Below are positions 25,874-34,488 of a stretch of DNA of 64,000 nt, one piece after another. Made by a program: the position numbers and the translations under genes. The DNA lies in NCBI RefSeq assembly GCF_019599505.1, contig NZ_RKLT01000003.1:372001-436000 (forward strand), in the 5' to 3' direction. The notes beneath the pieces are model-generated. The model saw nothing but the letters and a program-made list of their open reading frames with translations. It ran no database searches and was not told where the DNA came from. How positions within the stretch are numbered: position 1 is the stretch's first letter; every line of letters begins with the position of its first letter. The DNA is from Haloarcula nitratireducens. Lineage in GTDB: Archaea; Halobacteriota; Halobacteria; Halobacteriales; Haloarculaceae.

Positions 25874-26557
25874 GTGAAGTACCTCGACGTCTACCTCCGG
25901 CAACCGCGATGGATGCTTCACCCGATGCAGGCGTTCATCCGCGACGAGGACGTCGTCGAGTACGAGGAGCTACAGGCCTGGACCGGGATCGGCGGCGACC
26001 GGCCGGTCGAGTACGTCCTGTTCTACGTCGAGGCCGAGCGAGAGCCGTACGCGGCGGCGCTCGATTCCGTCGAGCCGATCCGCTGGTACGACCTGACGCC
26101 GGTTGACGACGGGGCGTTCTACGCCTACGTCTGCCAGGAGACCCTGCCGGCGGACCGCTCGTGGCGCGAGGCGTTCGCCGACCTGAGCGTCGTCCCCGTC
26201 CCGCCCGTCGTCTACGACAGTGACGCCGCCTTCCACATGACGCTCGTGGGTACCGGCGAGGACTTACAGACGACGCTCTCGGCCCTGCCCGAAGACATCG
26301 ACGTGACCGTCGAAGCCGTCGGCGAGTACGACCGGCGGCACGCTCCGGTGGTCGGCGACCTGACCGACCGCCAACTCGAAGCCGTCGAAGTCGCGTCGGA
26401 ACTTGGATTCTACGCGGTGCCCCGCGAGGCCGGCGTCGCGACGGTCGCCGACGAGCTCGGCTGCGCGCCGAGCACGGCCTCGGACCTCCTGCAGAAAGCC
26501 CAGTCACGGGTGATGCGACGGGTCGCCCGTCGGTACGGCCGACGGACGGGCGAGTAG
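25874..26557 (+). CDS. Bacterio-opsin-activator-type HTH regulator (HTH-10)
   Basis: 227 aa, GTG start at 25874. A TATA-like GCTATTTAAGTA centred ~28 nt upstream supports a leaderless start there. The C-terminal ~55 residues are the HTH_10 domain: LTDRQLEAVEVASELGFY, then VADELGCAPSTASDLLQKAQ as the recognition region. The N-terminal ~150 residues are a ligand- or signal-sensing alpha/beta domain without recognisable PAS or GAF. Probably a transcription regulator; target unknown. Its stop abuts that of the next, converging gene. Confidence 0.85.
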   Translation: MKYLDVYLRQPRWMLHPMQAFIRDEDVVEYEELQAWTGIGGDRPVEYVLFYVEAEREPYAAALDSVEPIRWYDLTPVDDGAFYAYVCQETLPADRSWREAFADLSVVPVPPVVYDSDAAFHMTLVGTGEDLQTTLSALPEDIDVTVEAVGEYDRRHAPVVGDLTDRQLEAVEVASELGFYAVPREAGVATVADELGCAPSTASDLLQKAQSRVMRRVARRYGRRTGE

Positions 26558-27937
26558 TCACCGCCGGTGCCGGAACCAGTCGACGCCGCCGACGACGACG
26601 CCGACGAGCGACGCCAGCGAGACCGCTAAGTGGGTCTCGACGAACCAGAACGGCGTCTGCGGGACGACCGCTCTGAGACCCAGCAGCGCGAGCGAGAGGC
26701 CCGGAATGTCGTTATCTACCGTGTGGACGCCGTCGCCCGAGGCCTCGTAGGCGGTCGCGCCGGCGCGCTCGCCCTCGGGGAGCCGCTCGGCCTCGTAGGG
26801 GATCGGGGAGTTACTCGGCGTCCCCGTGCTCCAGACGACGGTGCCGTTTTGCGTCACCTCGAAGACGCGCTTGTTCAGCGTGTCCGTCACGAGCGTGTTG
26901 CCGTTGTCGAGCCGGTCGGCGTCCCGCGGCCAGTCGAGGTCCATGCCGCCGGCGCTCTCGAGCGACCAGACCGGGACCCAGCGGTCGCCTCGCTTGTGCA
27001 GTTCGACCACGCGGTCGTTGCCCGAGTCGGCGACCAGTATCGCGCCGGGACCGAGCCACTGCGGGTTGTGCTGGTGGTCCATCACGCCCGGGTCGCCACA
27101 GCGGACCTCGCCGTCGTCGTCGAAGTCCAATAGCTGTTTGCCGCCGCCTCTGCAGGCCTCGTCGTCGGTACCGCGGTCCTCGTTGACGACCTCGACGACG
27201 CCCTCGCCGCGCTCGACGACGAGCAGTTGGTTGGAGTTGCGCACCGAGACGAGATAGCGCGTGTCGCTGATGGCGTCCACGTCGTTGATGTGGAGCCAGT
27301 CGTGTCTCGTCGCGTCCGGCGGCGCGTCGTAGAACCGCGAGGCGTTCCACTGCCACGTTATCTCGCCGTCCTCCAGGACGAAGATGCGCTCGTGTTCCAT
27401 ATCGGAGAGGAGGAACACGCCCGGTTCCAGCCGCTCGACGTCGTGGGTCTCGCTGTTCTTGCCCGTTCGGACCGGGAAGGCGTACTCGCTGAGGACCGTC
27501 GGCCCGCCGGCGGCGTGGGGGTCGATGATGCGGAAGCCGGTCTTGGTACACGGCGCGTCGTAGGGCGCACAGCCGGTCTCGTAGCCCGAGTGCATGAACC
27601 CCGCCATGACCGTCCCGTTGGGCAGGCGCGTCACGTCGAAGTAACTGTCGGCGCTTCCCTCCTGCCACGCGATCGCGCCGTCTCTGATGAGGTAGACGCT
27701 GCCCTTGCCGTGCCAGCCGGGACCGCCGCCGTGAGAGCCGACGAGCGTCCCGGTGACGTTCGCGCTACCGATGGCGTTGGCGCTGGCGTTCGCATCGGCG
27801 GGACCGGCGTCGATACGCTCGCCGCCGACGCCCAGGTCGGGGGCCGTCACCGCACCGACGACGAGCGTGCTGGAGAACAACAGGAGGCTGACCGCGACGA
27901 GGGCGACACCGCGCCTGGCACGTTCCATCGTCGTCAT
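26558..27937 (-). CDS. Arylsulfotransferase-family surface protein with C-terminal membrane anchor
   Basis: 459 aa. N-terminal signal or anchor helix (about 10-30) and a C-terminal transmembrane helix (about 432-455, ending in WFRHRR) flank a beta-propeller-like domain. Conserved-looking features include HDVERLEPGVFLLSD, WLHINDVDAI, DHQHNPQWLG and the NG(N/T) turns of propeller blades; His residues in DWLHINDV and DHQHNP suit the ArylsulfoTrans family active site. Sulfotransferase activity is not certain; many archaeal members may be structural. The 3' end abuts the HTH-10 gene. Confidence 0.75.
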   Translation of the reverse strand: MTTMERARRGVALVAVSLLLFSSTLVVGAVTAPDLGVGGERIDAGPADANASANAIGSANVTGTLVGSHGGGPGWHGKGSVYLIRDGAIAWQEGSADSYFDVTRLPNGTVMAGFMHSGYETGCAPYDAPCTKTGFRIIDPHAAGGPTVLSEYAFPVRTGKNSETHDVERLEPGVFLLSDMEHERIFVLEDGEITWQWNASRFYDAPPDATRHDWLHINDVDAISDTRYLVSVRNSNQLLVVERGEGVVEVVNEDRGTDDEACRGGGKQLLDFDDDGEVRCGDPGVMDHQHNPQWLGPGAILVADSGNDRVVELHKRGDRWVPVWSLESAGGMDLDWPRDADRLDNGNTLVTDTLNKRVFEVTQNGTVVWSTGTPSNSPIPYEAERLPEGERAGATAYEASGDGVHTVDNDIPGLSLALLGLRAVVPQTPFWFVETHLAVSLASLVGVVVGGVDWFRHRR

Positions 27938-28034
27938 CTGGGTGAGCGCGGAAAAAAGCCTTCCGGGGTCGCGCGGGACCGACGGTCTCGCGTCTCGGTG
28001 AGCGGGCTTCGCCGGCGAGCCGAAACTGAGAGAA

Positions 28035-28053
28035 CGGGGACTTTCTGGCCGTC
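28035..28053 (-). repeat. Short dispersed motif, copy 4
   Basis: Reverse complement reads GACGGCCAGAAAGTCCCCG, two mismatches from the motif at 4169-4186. It lies in the 208-bp divergent gap before the ZIP gene, again non-coding. Confidence 0.4.
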
Positions 28054-28145
28054 TCGACCACCCCCCAGTCTCGATCTCGTCGGGCGGAATCGCTACTAGT
28101 CGCGCGGCGGTAGTTACAAATCACCTCCCCGCACACGTCCCGACG

Positions 28146-29000
28146 ATGCAGTCGGGATTCGTCGAGGGATTCGCGTCGGTGGTGGGAACCGACCCGCTGG
28201 TGATGGGGTTGGTCGGTGGGCTCGTCATCGCGGGGCTGAACCTGCTGGGGGCGTCGCTCGTGTTCGTCTGGCGCGACCCCTCCGAGCGGGCGCTCGACGC
28301 CGCGCTGGGGTTCGCCGCCGGGGTGATGCTGGCGGCGGCGTTCACGAGCCTCATCATCCCCGGCATCGAGGAGTACTCGGGCGGGAACCCGATACCGACG
28401 CTGCTGGGCGTCGCGCTGGGCGCGCTCTTCCTCGATCAGGCGGACCGCTTCACCCCCCACGCGCACTACCTATTGACCGGTCGCAAGCGCCCGGACGCCG
28501 CCGACCCCGCCGAGTCCCTGCCCGGTTCGGACGAACGGTTGACCGGCGTCGTCCTGTTCATCCTCGCCATCACGCTCCACAACATGCCCGAGGGGCTCGC
28601 GGTCGGCGTCGGGTTCGGCGCGGCCGCGACCGACCCCTCGCAACTCGGCGGCGCGCTCTCGCTGATGCTCGCCATCGGCATTCAGAACGTCCCCGAGGGA
28701 CTGGCGGTGTCGGTCGCCGCCATCAACGCCGGCCTCGACAAGCGCTTCTACGCCGTCGTCGCGGGCGTCCGCGCAGGCGTCGTCGAGATCCCGCTGGCGG
28801 TTCTCGGTGCCGTCGCCGTCACCGTCGTCGAGCCGCTCCTCCCCTACGCGATGGGCTTCGCCGCCGGCGCGATGCTGTTCGTCATCTCCGACGAGATTAT
28901 CCCCGAAACCCACCGCAGCGGCCACGAGCGCGTGGCGACGCTGGGGCTGATGGCCGGCGCTATCGTCATGCTGTACCTCGACATCTCGCTGGCCGGGTGA
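28146..29000 (+). CDS. ZIP-family metal transporter
   Basis: 284 aa, eight hydrophobic helices. Metal-binding motifs are HNMPEGLAVGVGFG in TM4 and QNVPEGLAVSV in TM5, as in the GufA/ZupT branch. It moves Zn2+, Fe2+ or related divalent ions into the cytosol. The cytosolic loop between TM3 and TM4 is short and lacks a His-rich stretch. The N-terminal ATG at 28146 follows a TATA-like GTTACAAATC about 30 nt upstream. Stand-alone gene. Confidence 0.88.
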   Translation: MQSGFVEGFASVVGTDPLVMGLVGGLVIAGLNLLGASLVFVWRDPSERALDAALGFAAGVMLAAAFTSLIIPGIEEYSGGNPIPTLLGVALGALFLDQADRFTPHAHYLLTGRKRPDAADPAESLPGSDERLTGVVLFILAITLHNMPEGLAVGVGFGAAATDPSQLGGALSLMLAIGIQNVPEGLAVSVAAINAGLDKRFYAVVAGVRAGVVEIPLAVLGAVAVTVVEPLLPYAMGFAAGAMLFVISDEIIPETHRSGHERVATLGLMAGAIVMLYLDISLAG

Positions 29001-29076
29001 ACGCAGTTTCGGTAACGCCGCCGACAGAAATGTAGCTCTGCAAACATTAACGTCCAAGTCGACCGTCGATACGCGT

Positions 29077-29655
29077 ATGTCCGAAAACGAGTCCCGGCCG
29101 CTGGTCGTCGGCGTCGTCGGGAGCCTGAACGACGATAGCGTCACTCGACTGGCCACCGAACGCGCGCTCGCGGCCGCCGCGGACCGCGGTGCCGAAACCG
29201 AGCTACTGGACCTCAGAGCCTACGAGTTACCGGTGTTCGATCCGAACGCCGACTCCCCGGCGGACGTCGCCGAACTGACCGACCGTATCGAGGCCGCCGA
29301 CTCGGTCCTGCTGGGGACGCCGATGTACCACGGCTCCTACGCCTCTCCGCTGAAGACCGTCCTGGACTACGCCGGCTTCGAAGAGTTCGAGGCGACGACC
29401 GTGGGCCTGCTGGTCGTCTCCGGCGGGAACTACCCGCTCCCGGCGCTGGACCACCTCCGATCGGTCTGTCGCGCTCTCGACGCGTGGGTGCTTCCCCATC
29501 AGGCCGCCGTCACCGGCTCTCACGGCATCGACGGCGAACTGCCGGAGGGCGACCGCGGCCGAGTCGAGGAACTCGGCGAACGGGCGGTCGCCTACGCCGA
29601 CATCGCGCCGGCCGACCCCGAGGCGCAGGCTCCGCCCGCCCCGGCCGACGATTAA
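29077..29655 (+). CDS. NAD(P)H-dependent FMN reductase
   Basis: 192-aa flavodoxin-like fold. The FMN phosphate loop is VVGSLNDDSVTR, the LxGTPMYHGSYASPLKTVLDY segment binds the isoalloxazine, and LLVVSGGNYPLPALDHLR closes the site. It probably reduces quinones, azo compounds or supplies FMNH2. It has an acidic Ala/Pro tail. Its stop overlaps that of the converging wHTH gene by three bases. Confidence 0.86.
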   Translation: MSENESRPLVVGVVGSLNDDSVTRLATERALAAAADRGAETELLDLRAYELPVFDPNADSPADVAELTDRIEAADSVLLGTPMYHGSYASPLKTVLDYAGFEEFEATTVGLLVVSGGNYPLPALDHLRSVCRALDAWVLPHQAAVTGSHGIDGELPEGDRGRVEELGERAVAYADIAPADPEAQAPPAPADD

Positions 29656-30527
29656 TCGAACGCCGTGACCGCGCCCGTCCCGTCGAGCACGGCGACTCGC
29701 TCCGCGTCACCGGGAGCGACCCGGACGGCGACCTCCCACGGGTCGGTCGTGCGGACCGTCACGGCCGCCGGGTCGACCACGAACGGGAGTTCCCAGACGG
29801 GGCGCTCGCGCAGGTCGACCCCGTTCTCGTAACAGAAGCCCTGGACGCCGGGGTGGGTCAGCAGCACCGCCCCCGGCGGGACGTAGCTGTGGTAACTACA
29901 CCGCTGACACTCGTAGCCGACGGCGACGGAGTGGCCCCGGACCGCGACGGCCTTCGCCGGCGGGCCGTCGCTGAACTGCCGCGCGACGTGACCGGAACAC
30001 ACCGGACAGCACTCCGCGTGTGCCCTGGCCCACGCCGACCGCGCGACCCGGTCGAAGGCGCGACCGATCTCGTCGCCGCTCCGGCCGACGAGACCGCCGG
30101 GGTCGAAGGGATGGCGGAGGTGGCGGAGCCCGCACTCCCGACAGGCGACGCGTCCGCCTTCGACGGTCCTGTACGTGAAGGCCAGTCCGCCGCCGCAGTC
30201 GATGCACGACCCCGATAACGGCTCGCTGTCGCGGCCGTCCCGTCGGTGGAACGCGCCGCCCTGAATCGCGTCGACGACTCGATGACCGGGATAGGTCAGC
30301 GCGTACAGGCCGTCGTCGGTCTTCGCGACGAACCGGCCCTCGAGCTTCGAGAGGTGGTAGTTGAACTTCCCGCTGTCCCGCTCTCCGACCCGCTCGCGTA
30401 ACACCGAAAAGGAGAGCCGCTGTCGCTCGGCCTCGCCCAGCGCTCGGAGGATGGAGATGCGGAGTTCGTGGCCCACCAGTCCGAACGCCTCCTCCGGCGA
30501 GAGGGTCGCCTGTCGCTCCTCGGCCAT
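29652..30527 (-). CDS. Winged-HTH regulator with zinc-ribbon region (DUF7351-like)
   Basis: 291 aa. An ArsR-type winged helix covers about 10-90 (GHELRISILRAL, then GKFNYHLSKLEGRFV as recognition helix and wing). The rest holds Cys pairs at about 108-111 (CIDC) and 131-134 (CREC), and a second set CCPVC and CQRC, consistent with two zinc sites, plus a beta-rich C-terminal part. Probably a transcription regulator sensing metal, redox state or a small ligand. The neighbouring flavin reductase converges on it, so co-regulation is not implied. Confidence 0.78.
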   Translation of the reverse strand: MAEERQATLSPEEAFGLVGHELRISILRALGEAERQRLSFSVLRERVGERDSGKFNYHLSKLEGRFVAKTDDGLYALTYPGHRVVDAIQGGAFHRRDGRDSEPLSGSCIDCGGGLAFTYRTVEGGRVACRECGLRHLRHPFDPGGLVGRSGDEIGRAFDRVARSAWARAHAECCPVCSGHVARQFSDGPPAKAVAVRGHSVAVGYECQRCSYHSYVPPGAVLLTHPGVQGFCYENGVDLRERPVWELPFVVDPAAVTVRTTDPWEVAVRVAPGDAERVAVLDGTGAVTAFD

Positions 30528-30567
30528 ACCGCCGATTTACGTCGGCTCGGTAATAGTAGCTCCGCTG

Positions 30568-30867
30568 TCACCTGTCGTAGGGCCAGTTGGGGTCCCGGTC
30601 GAACTCGTCGGCGGCGACGGAGCCGTCGGCCTCCTCCGGCGCGCAGGCCCCGTGCTCGCGGAAGTTCTCGCGCGCGGTCGAGAGCGAGACGTGGTTCGTG
30701 TCGCTGACGTAGTCGGTGTCGCCGAACTGATGCGGGTCGTCCATCCAGTGACAGACGGGACACATCTCGTAGGAGCCCGGTGCCCCCTGCGGGAGTGTGC
30801 GATAGCCACAGCACGGGCAGTAGCCCAGTTCCCGCGCCGCGGGGTTCCCGGGTGCGTCGGTGGACAT
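30568..30867 (-). CDS. CPCC-family cysteine-rich protein
   Basis: 99 aa. The N-terminal zinc-binding region reads GYCPCCGYRTL...YEMCPVCHWMDDPHQ, the Cys_rich_CPCC signature, followed by SLSTARENFREHGAC, a feature also common in that family. Function unknown. The ATG at 30867 is chosen over 30894 because a TATA-like ATCTATTTG lies about 28 nt upstream and the conserved part begins shortly after. Confidence 0.78.
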   Translation of the reverse strand: MSTDAPGNPAARELGYCPCCGYRTLPQGAPGSYEMCPVCHWMDDPHQFGDTDYVSDTNHVSLSTARENFREHGACAPEEADGSVAADEFDRDPNWPYDR

Positions 30868-30942
30868 GCACAGTGGTATGGGTTGTCGTGACAAATAGAT
30901 GGCGGGTCGTTCACGACGCCCCGAAACCCCTGGAAGGCGGCG

Positions 30943-31227
30943 CTACTCGGACTGCGCGGCCTCGACTTTCTCGGCGTACTCTTCGAGTTCGGCGGCGAGT
31001 TCGCGGGCCTGATCCGCCGAGAGCGTCACCGAGTCGGCGTGGGGTTTCACGGAATCGAGTTGCGTGTTGTCCATCTCCAACTGCAGGGAGACGTGGTCGG
31101 GGTTCTCCCGCGGCGCGGTGACGTTCAGCACCGCGAGCGCCTCCTCGTCGAAGCCGTGGCCCTCTACCGTGCCGTCGAGCAGGTCGAACGTCGTGTACGC
31201 GTTGACCTTCATGATGCGGTCTGCCAT
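30943..31227 (-). CDS. DUF6360-like small protein
   Basis: 94 aa, strongly acidic, alpha/beta. MADRIMKVNAYTTFDLLDG and LNVTAPRENPDHVSLQLE are recurrent in a haloarchaeal family that I believe is DUF6360. The C-terminal SADQARELAAELEEYAEKV helix is amphipathic. Cytosolic, function unknown. It may start at Met1 or Met6. Monocistronic. Confidence 0.72.
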   Translation of the reverse strand: MADRIMKVNAYTTFDLLDGTVEGHGFDEEALAVLNVTAPRENPDHVSLQLEMDNTQLDSVKPHADSVTLSADQARELAAELEEYAEKVEAAQSE

Positions 31228-31561
31228 GCTCCTTCGTTGGGGTTTGGCCGTCTAAACCTCTGTGCTCTGTCCGGACGCGTGCGGTGGTACTCGAAATCCT
31301 TCGGCCAGATCGGCAGCGATACCGCTCCAGCAGCGTCGAAAGCCCCCGGCCGGTCGCGGTCGCTGCTCGACATATCCTCGCTCGCGCCTCGCTCGGATAG
31401 CGATCGAGCAGGCGACTCCTCTTCGACGCGATCGGCCGGCCCCTTCATTCCACCCGATCGCCGTGTCACCGGCAGAAGCCGTCGGTTGCGTCGTCAGCAG
31501 AAACTGGCGGCCGTGTCGCCGGCAGAGACAGGCGGCTGTCGCACCGGCGACGAGCGCCGTT
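31228..31561. other. 334-bp intergenic region with degenerate tandem repeats
   Basis: The gap between the DUF6360 gene and pncB holds no convincing gene; an 86-codon minus frame at 31209-31469 overlaps the DUF6360 start and lacks family features. Its last 100 bp contain three 25-bp degenerate tandem copies, described separately. Confidence 0.55.
31471..31546 (+). repeat. Three degenerate 25-bp tandem repeats
   Basis: Copies start near 31472, 31497 and 31522 and share GCAGA, then C, GGCGG or similar, then GTGTCGCC. Copies 2 and 3 agree at about 19 of 25 positions. They lie just beyond the pncB stop. A further short direct repeat, GAGCGCCGTTCT, occurs twice from about 31552 into the pncB end. 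Confidence 0.45.
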
Positions 31562-32728
31562 CTACTCGTGAGCGCCGTTCTCGTACGTGAATCCGACCGC
31601 CTCGGCGTCGGCGGCGGCGCGGTCGATGGCCGAATCGAGGTCGAACTCGCGGACGACCTCGCCGTCCCGAATCAGCGGTTCCATCAGCGACTCGGCGTCC
31701 TCGGGCGCTTCGCGGTCGGCGAGACCGATGTGGTGGCCGCCGTCGGCGGTGCGGTACACCGCCTTCTTGCCGGTCAACTTCCCGCGCTTGGCGGCGAGTT
31801 CGCCCTCGACTTCGACGATGTCCAGCGCGAAGTCCAGCGGGTCGGCGTTCGAGACGTAACTGCCGACGCCGAAGCCGTCGGCCACGTCTCGCAGGTCGCG
31901 CAACTGCTCGGGACCCAATCCGCCGGAGGCGAAGACGTCCACGTCTCCGTGGCCGTGGGCATCGAGCGACCACCGGACTTCCCGGAGGATGTGCCGGAAA
32001 TCACCGCGGCGAGAGCCGGTCGTGTCGATGCGCACGCCGTCCAAGTCCTCGATCGCCTCGGCGGCCCGCACCGCCTCGTCCACCTCGTCGCTGTAGGTGT
32101 CGGTCAGCGCGATTCGCGGGGTTTCGGCGGGGACGCCCTCGTCGAAGGCCCGCCACGCCTCTTCCTGATTACCGCGGCCGAAGCAGATGACCAGCGCGTG
32201 GGGCATCGTCCCGCCGGCCTGCCGACCGGTCGCGCCCTCGGCGGCGACGTTCGAGAAGCCGTCGAGGCCGCCCAGCAGGGCCGAGCGCTCTATCATCGCA
32301 CCCAGCGACGGGTGGACGTGCCGGGACCCGAAGGAGAGCACCGTCGAATCGGGCGCGGCGTAGCGGATCTCGAGAGCGCGCGTCGCCACGCCGGTCGGGT
32401 GCGAGAGGAAGCCCAGAAGTGCGGTCTCCAGCCGGCAGAACTCCCGGTACGGTCCTTCGATGCGCATTACGGGACCGCCGTCGAACAGTTGCCCCTCGGG
32501 GACCGCGTCAGCGTCGATGGCTCGCCCTTCCAGCAGCGCCGCGGCGTCTTTCAATCCGGCCAGGAGGTTCCACTCGCCGGTGGCGAACTGACTGGCTGTC
32601 ACCTCGGCGACCACGTCGGGGTTCTTCCCCGCGTGCGCTAAGGCCTCCATCGTCCGGTCGAAGTAGGCGTCGGTCGCCCGCCCCTCGCGAATGGTCTCGG
32701 GCGAGATAACGTCGAACTCCTCGGTCAT
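31562..32728 (-). CDS. pncB: Nicotinate phosphoribosyltransferase
   Basis: 388 aa. It makes nicotinate mononucleotide from nicotinate and PRPP for NAD salvage. Signatures: SFGSRHVHPSLG with the catalytic His region, RIDTTGSRRGDF and VFASGGLGPEQLRDL that bind the PRPP phosphate, and FGVGSYVSNADPLDF. The length fits the archaeal type II-like NAPRTase. A nicotinamidase-like gene lies 3.3 kb downstream on the other strand (36073), completing the deamidating salvage route. Confidence 0.92.
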   Translation of the reverse strand: MTEEFDVISPETIREGRATDAYFDRTMEALAHAGKNPDVVAEVTASQFATGEWNLLAGLKDAAALLEGRAIDADAVPEGQLFDGGPVMRIEGPYREFCRLETALLGFLSHPTGVATRALEIRYAAPDSTVLSFGSRHVHPSLGAMIERSALLGGLDGFSNVAAEGATGRQAGGTMPHALVICFGRGNQEEAWRAFDEGVPAETPRIALTDTYSDEVDEAVRAAEAIEDLDGVRIDTTGSRRGDFRHILREVRWSLDAHGHGDVDVFASGGLGPEQLRDLRDVADGFGVGSYVSNADPLDFALDIVEVEGELAAKRGKLTGKKAVYRTADGGHHIGLADREAPEDAESLMEPLIRDGEVVREFDLDSAIDRAAADAEAVGFTYENGAHE

Positions 32729-32817
32729 ACCCCGCCTTCGGACGGCGATTCAAAAAGGACGCGGGTCCGAACGGCGGCAGCGGGGACGAGTCGCCGCCTC
32801 TCGCCTGCCGCGCGTGA

Positions 32818-33012
32818 CTATCGTTCCACGACCGGTCGGTCGGGCTCGTCCACGGTCGCCTCTATGAGCGCCTCGCTTATCTCGCTCTTGCGGTGACTGA
32901 CCTGCAGGTGGACGTACACGTCGTTCGCCGCCGCCAGTTCGTGGCCGCAGAGCGGGCAGGCGTGCGTTTCCTCGGTCCGGTCCGTCGCGGTTGCGGGTGT
33001 CAGCGATTGCAT
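32818..33012 (-). CDS. C2H2 zinc-finger microprotein
   Basis: 64 aa. One C2H2 finger, CPLCGHELAAANDVYVHLQVSHR, here cited by its ligands Cys19, Cys22, His35 and His40, with a short acidic tail. Small haloarchaeal fingers of this type may bind nucleic acids or proteins. AT-rich sequence immediately upstream (33013-33060) contains the promoter. Confidence 0.75.
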   Translation of the reverse strand: MQSLTPATATDRTEETHACPLCGHELAAANDVYVHLQVSHRKSEISEALIEATVDEPDRPVVER

Positions 33013-33153
33013 ATACTCGAATAGTGTTACTGAAACTATATGAATCTGTGTAATTGAGATACTGTCAGGTTCGTCGACATCTATATCGCTACCGAGACGG
33101 CGACGATTCGTCCCGTTCCCGCCGCCGGAAGCGGCCGATCCGCCTTACTCACC

Positions 33154-34488
33154 TCATCGAGGCCGGTGGATAGCGCTCAAATCATCGACCGTCGGTCCGT
33201 TGACGATGCGGACGGTGTCGCCCGTCCGGGTGATGCGGAAGGCGTCCTCGAAGGAGCTGGACTCGGGGACGACGTAGACGTTCTCCCGGGGCTGGCTCGC
33301 GCCGTGTTCCTCGACCAGCGCGGCCCGGTAAGCCTGTGAGAACTGCCGAGCGTCCTGTTCGCTGTCCCACCTGCTGACCCAGACGTAGCCGCCGCCACCG
33401 GTGCCGTCCTTGTACGGGACGACCTTGTCGCCGGCCCACCCTTCGGAGGGGTCGCTCACGTAGGAGTAGCGATCGGCGTCGGTCTGGTTGTTGTGGTACA
33501 TCGTGGCGAAGATGGAGGCCTCGCCGACGGTGTCGCCGACCGGATCGTGGTCGAAGCGCGACCACTCGTCGGTCGAGCGGTCGGGGACGGTGAGTTCGAC
33601 CGGCTCCTCGTCGGGGTAGCGGTCGGGGTGGATGACCTGTTCGGTGCTGTTGGGATACTGGCGGTGGAGGGCGTCGACGGCCTCCCAGCCACCTTCCTCG
33701 TAGACGCTATCGACGAATCGGGGCCCCGAAACGTACGGCTGGAGGAGGACGGTCAACAGGCCGGGGTTCATGCTACCGCCGCCGCCCCCGCCGCCGCTCG
33801 CCTCGGGGTTCGCGATGCAGGACCACTGCTGGTCACAGCGGTTCCGGTACAGCGCCTGCACGTAGTTGGCCTCGCCCTCGATGGCCCCGTCCGTCGAGAG
33901 CTGGGTGTCCTGCGTCTCAGCGGAGGTGTTCAGCCCGAACTGCTGGTCCTGGAGGGCGTGGACGAGTTCGTGCGAGAGCGTCCCTCTATCGACCGTCGGC
34001 GTCTCCGTCGGGCTGACGATGACGATTCGGTCCCGGCTCGGCGAGTAGAACCCCTGGACGGACGTCGAGAGCGTGTCGTCTATCGCCTCGCTGCTCCCCT
34101 CGTCCTCGCCGATGAGCAGCAGGGCTTCCCACACCTGGTCGTTCCACGGGTCCGCCGGCGGCCCGGCGGCCCCGCTCTGGTTGCCCCGCGAGCGGTTGCG
34201 GTACTCCGCCCGCGAGATGACCTCGACGGGGACGTCGCTCGTGAACTCCCGCTGTCGTATCTTCTCGACGCGAGCCATCGTCCGGGCGGTGACGGCCTCG
34301 CGCTCGCTCGCGTTGAGTCCGTCGTCGGTCGTCACGTCCACGGGATCGTCGTACCAGTAGCCGTTCTCCCAGCCGAGGGCGTCACCCCCTTCCGGCGTCG
34401 CAGGGTGGTCGCTCTCGCTCCCGCCGAAGGAGGGGACGGTACAGCCGGCCAGCACGATAGTCAGTGCGAGTAGTAGCTCTCTACGCAT
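33154..34488 (-). CDS. Lipoprotein of the Hvo_1808-like family with HEXXH and EGEA motifs
   Basis: 444 aa. Signal peptide with lipobox LAGC (Cys16) indicates a lipid-anchored surface protein. The domain opens LGWENGYWYDDPVDV, as in the paralogue at 21627, and holds HELVH (His173, Glu174, His177) followed at 27 residues by EGEAN (Glu204), then a Cys pair near 218-225. A poly-Gly loop (about 227-238) and the C-terminal block SDPSEGWAGDKVV are present. Likely zinc metallopeptidase (inference). Its start overlaps the stop of the gene upstream by 8 bp, so the two are coupled. Confidence 0.8.
   Translation of the reverse strand: MRRELLLALTIVLAGCTVPSFGGSESDHPATPEGGDALGWENGYWYDDPVDVTTDDGLNASEREAVTARTMARVEKIRQREFTSDVPVEVISRAEYRNRSRGNQSGAAGPPADPWNDQVWEALLLIGEDEGSSEAIDDTLSTSVQGFYSPSRDRIVIVSPTETPTVDRGTLSHELVHALQDQQFGLNTSAETQDTQLSTDGAIEGEANYVQALYRNRCDQQWSCIANPEASGGGGGGGSMNPGLLTVLLQPYVSGPRFVDSVYEEGGWEAVDALHRQYPNSTEQVIHPDRYPDEEPVELTVPDRSTDEWSRFDHDPVGDTVGEASIFATMYHNNQTDADRYSYVSDPSEGWAGDKVVPYKDGTGGGGYVWVSRWDSEQDARQFSQAYRAALVEEHGASQPRENVYVVPESSSFEDAFRITRTGDTVRIVNGPTVDDLSAIHRPR

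Noticed and set aside
31209..31469. 86-codon minus-strand frame before the DUF6360 gene
   Set aside because: Covers the DUF6360 start and the gap; low-complexity acidic/basic sequence without family traits.
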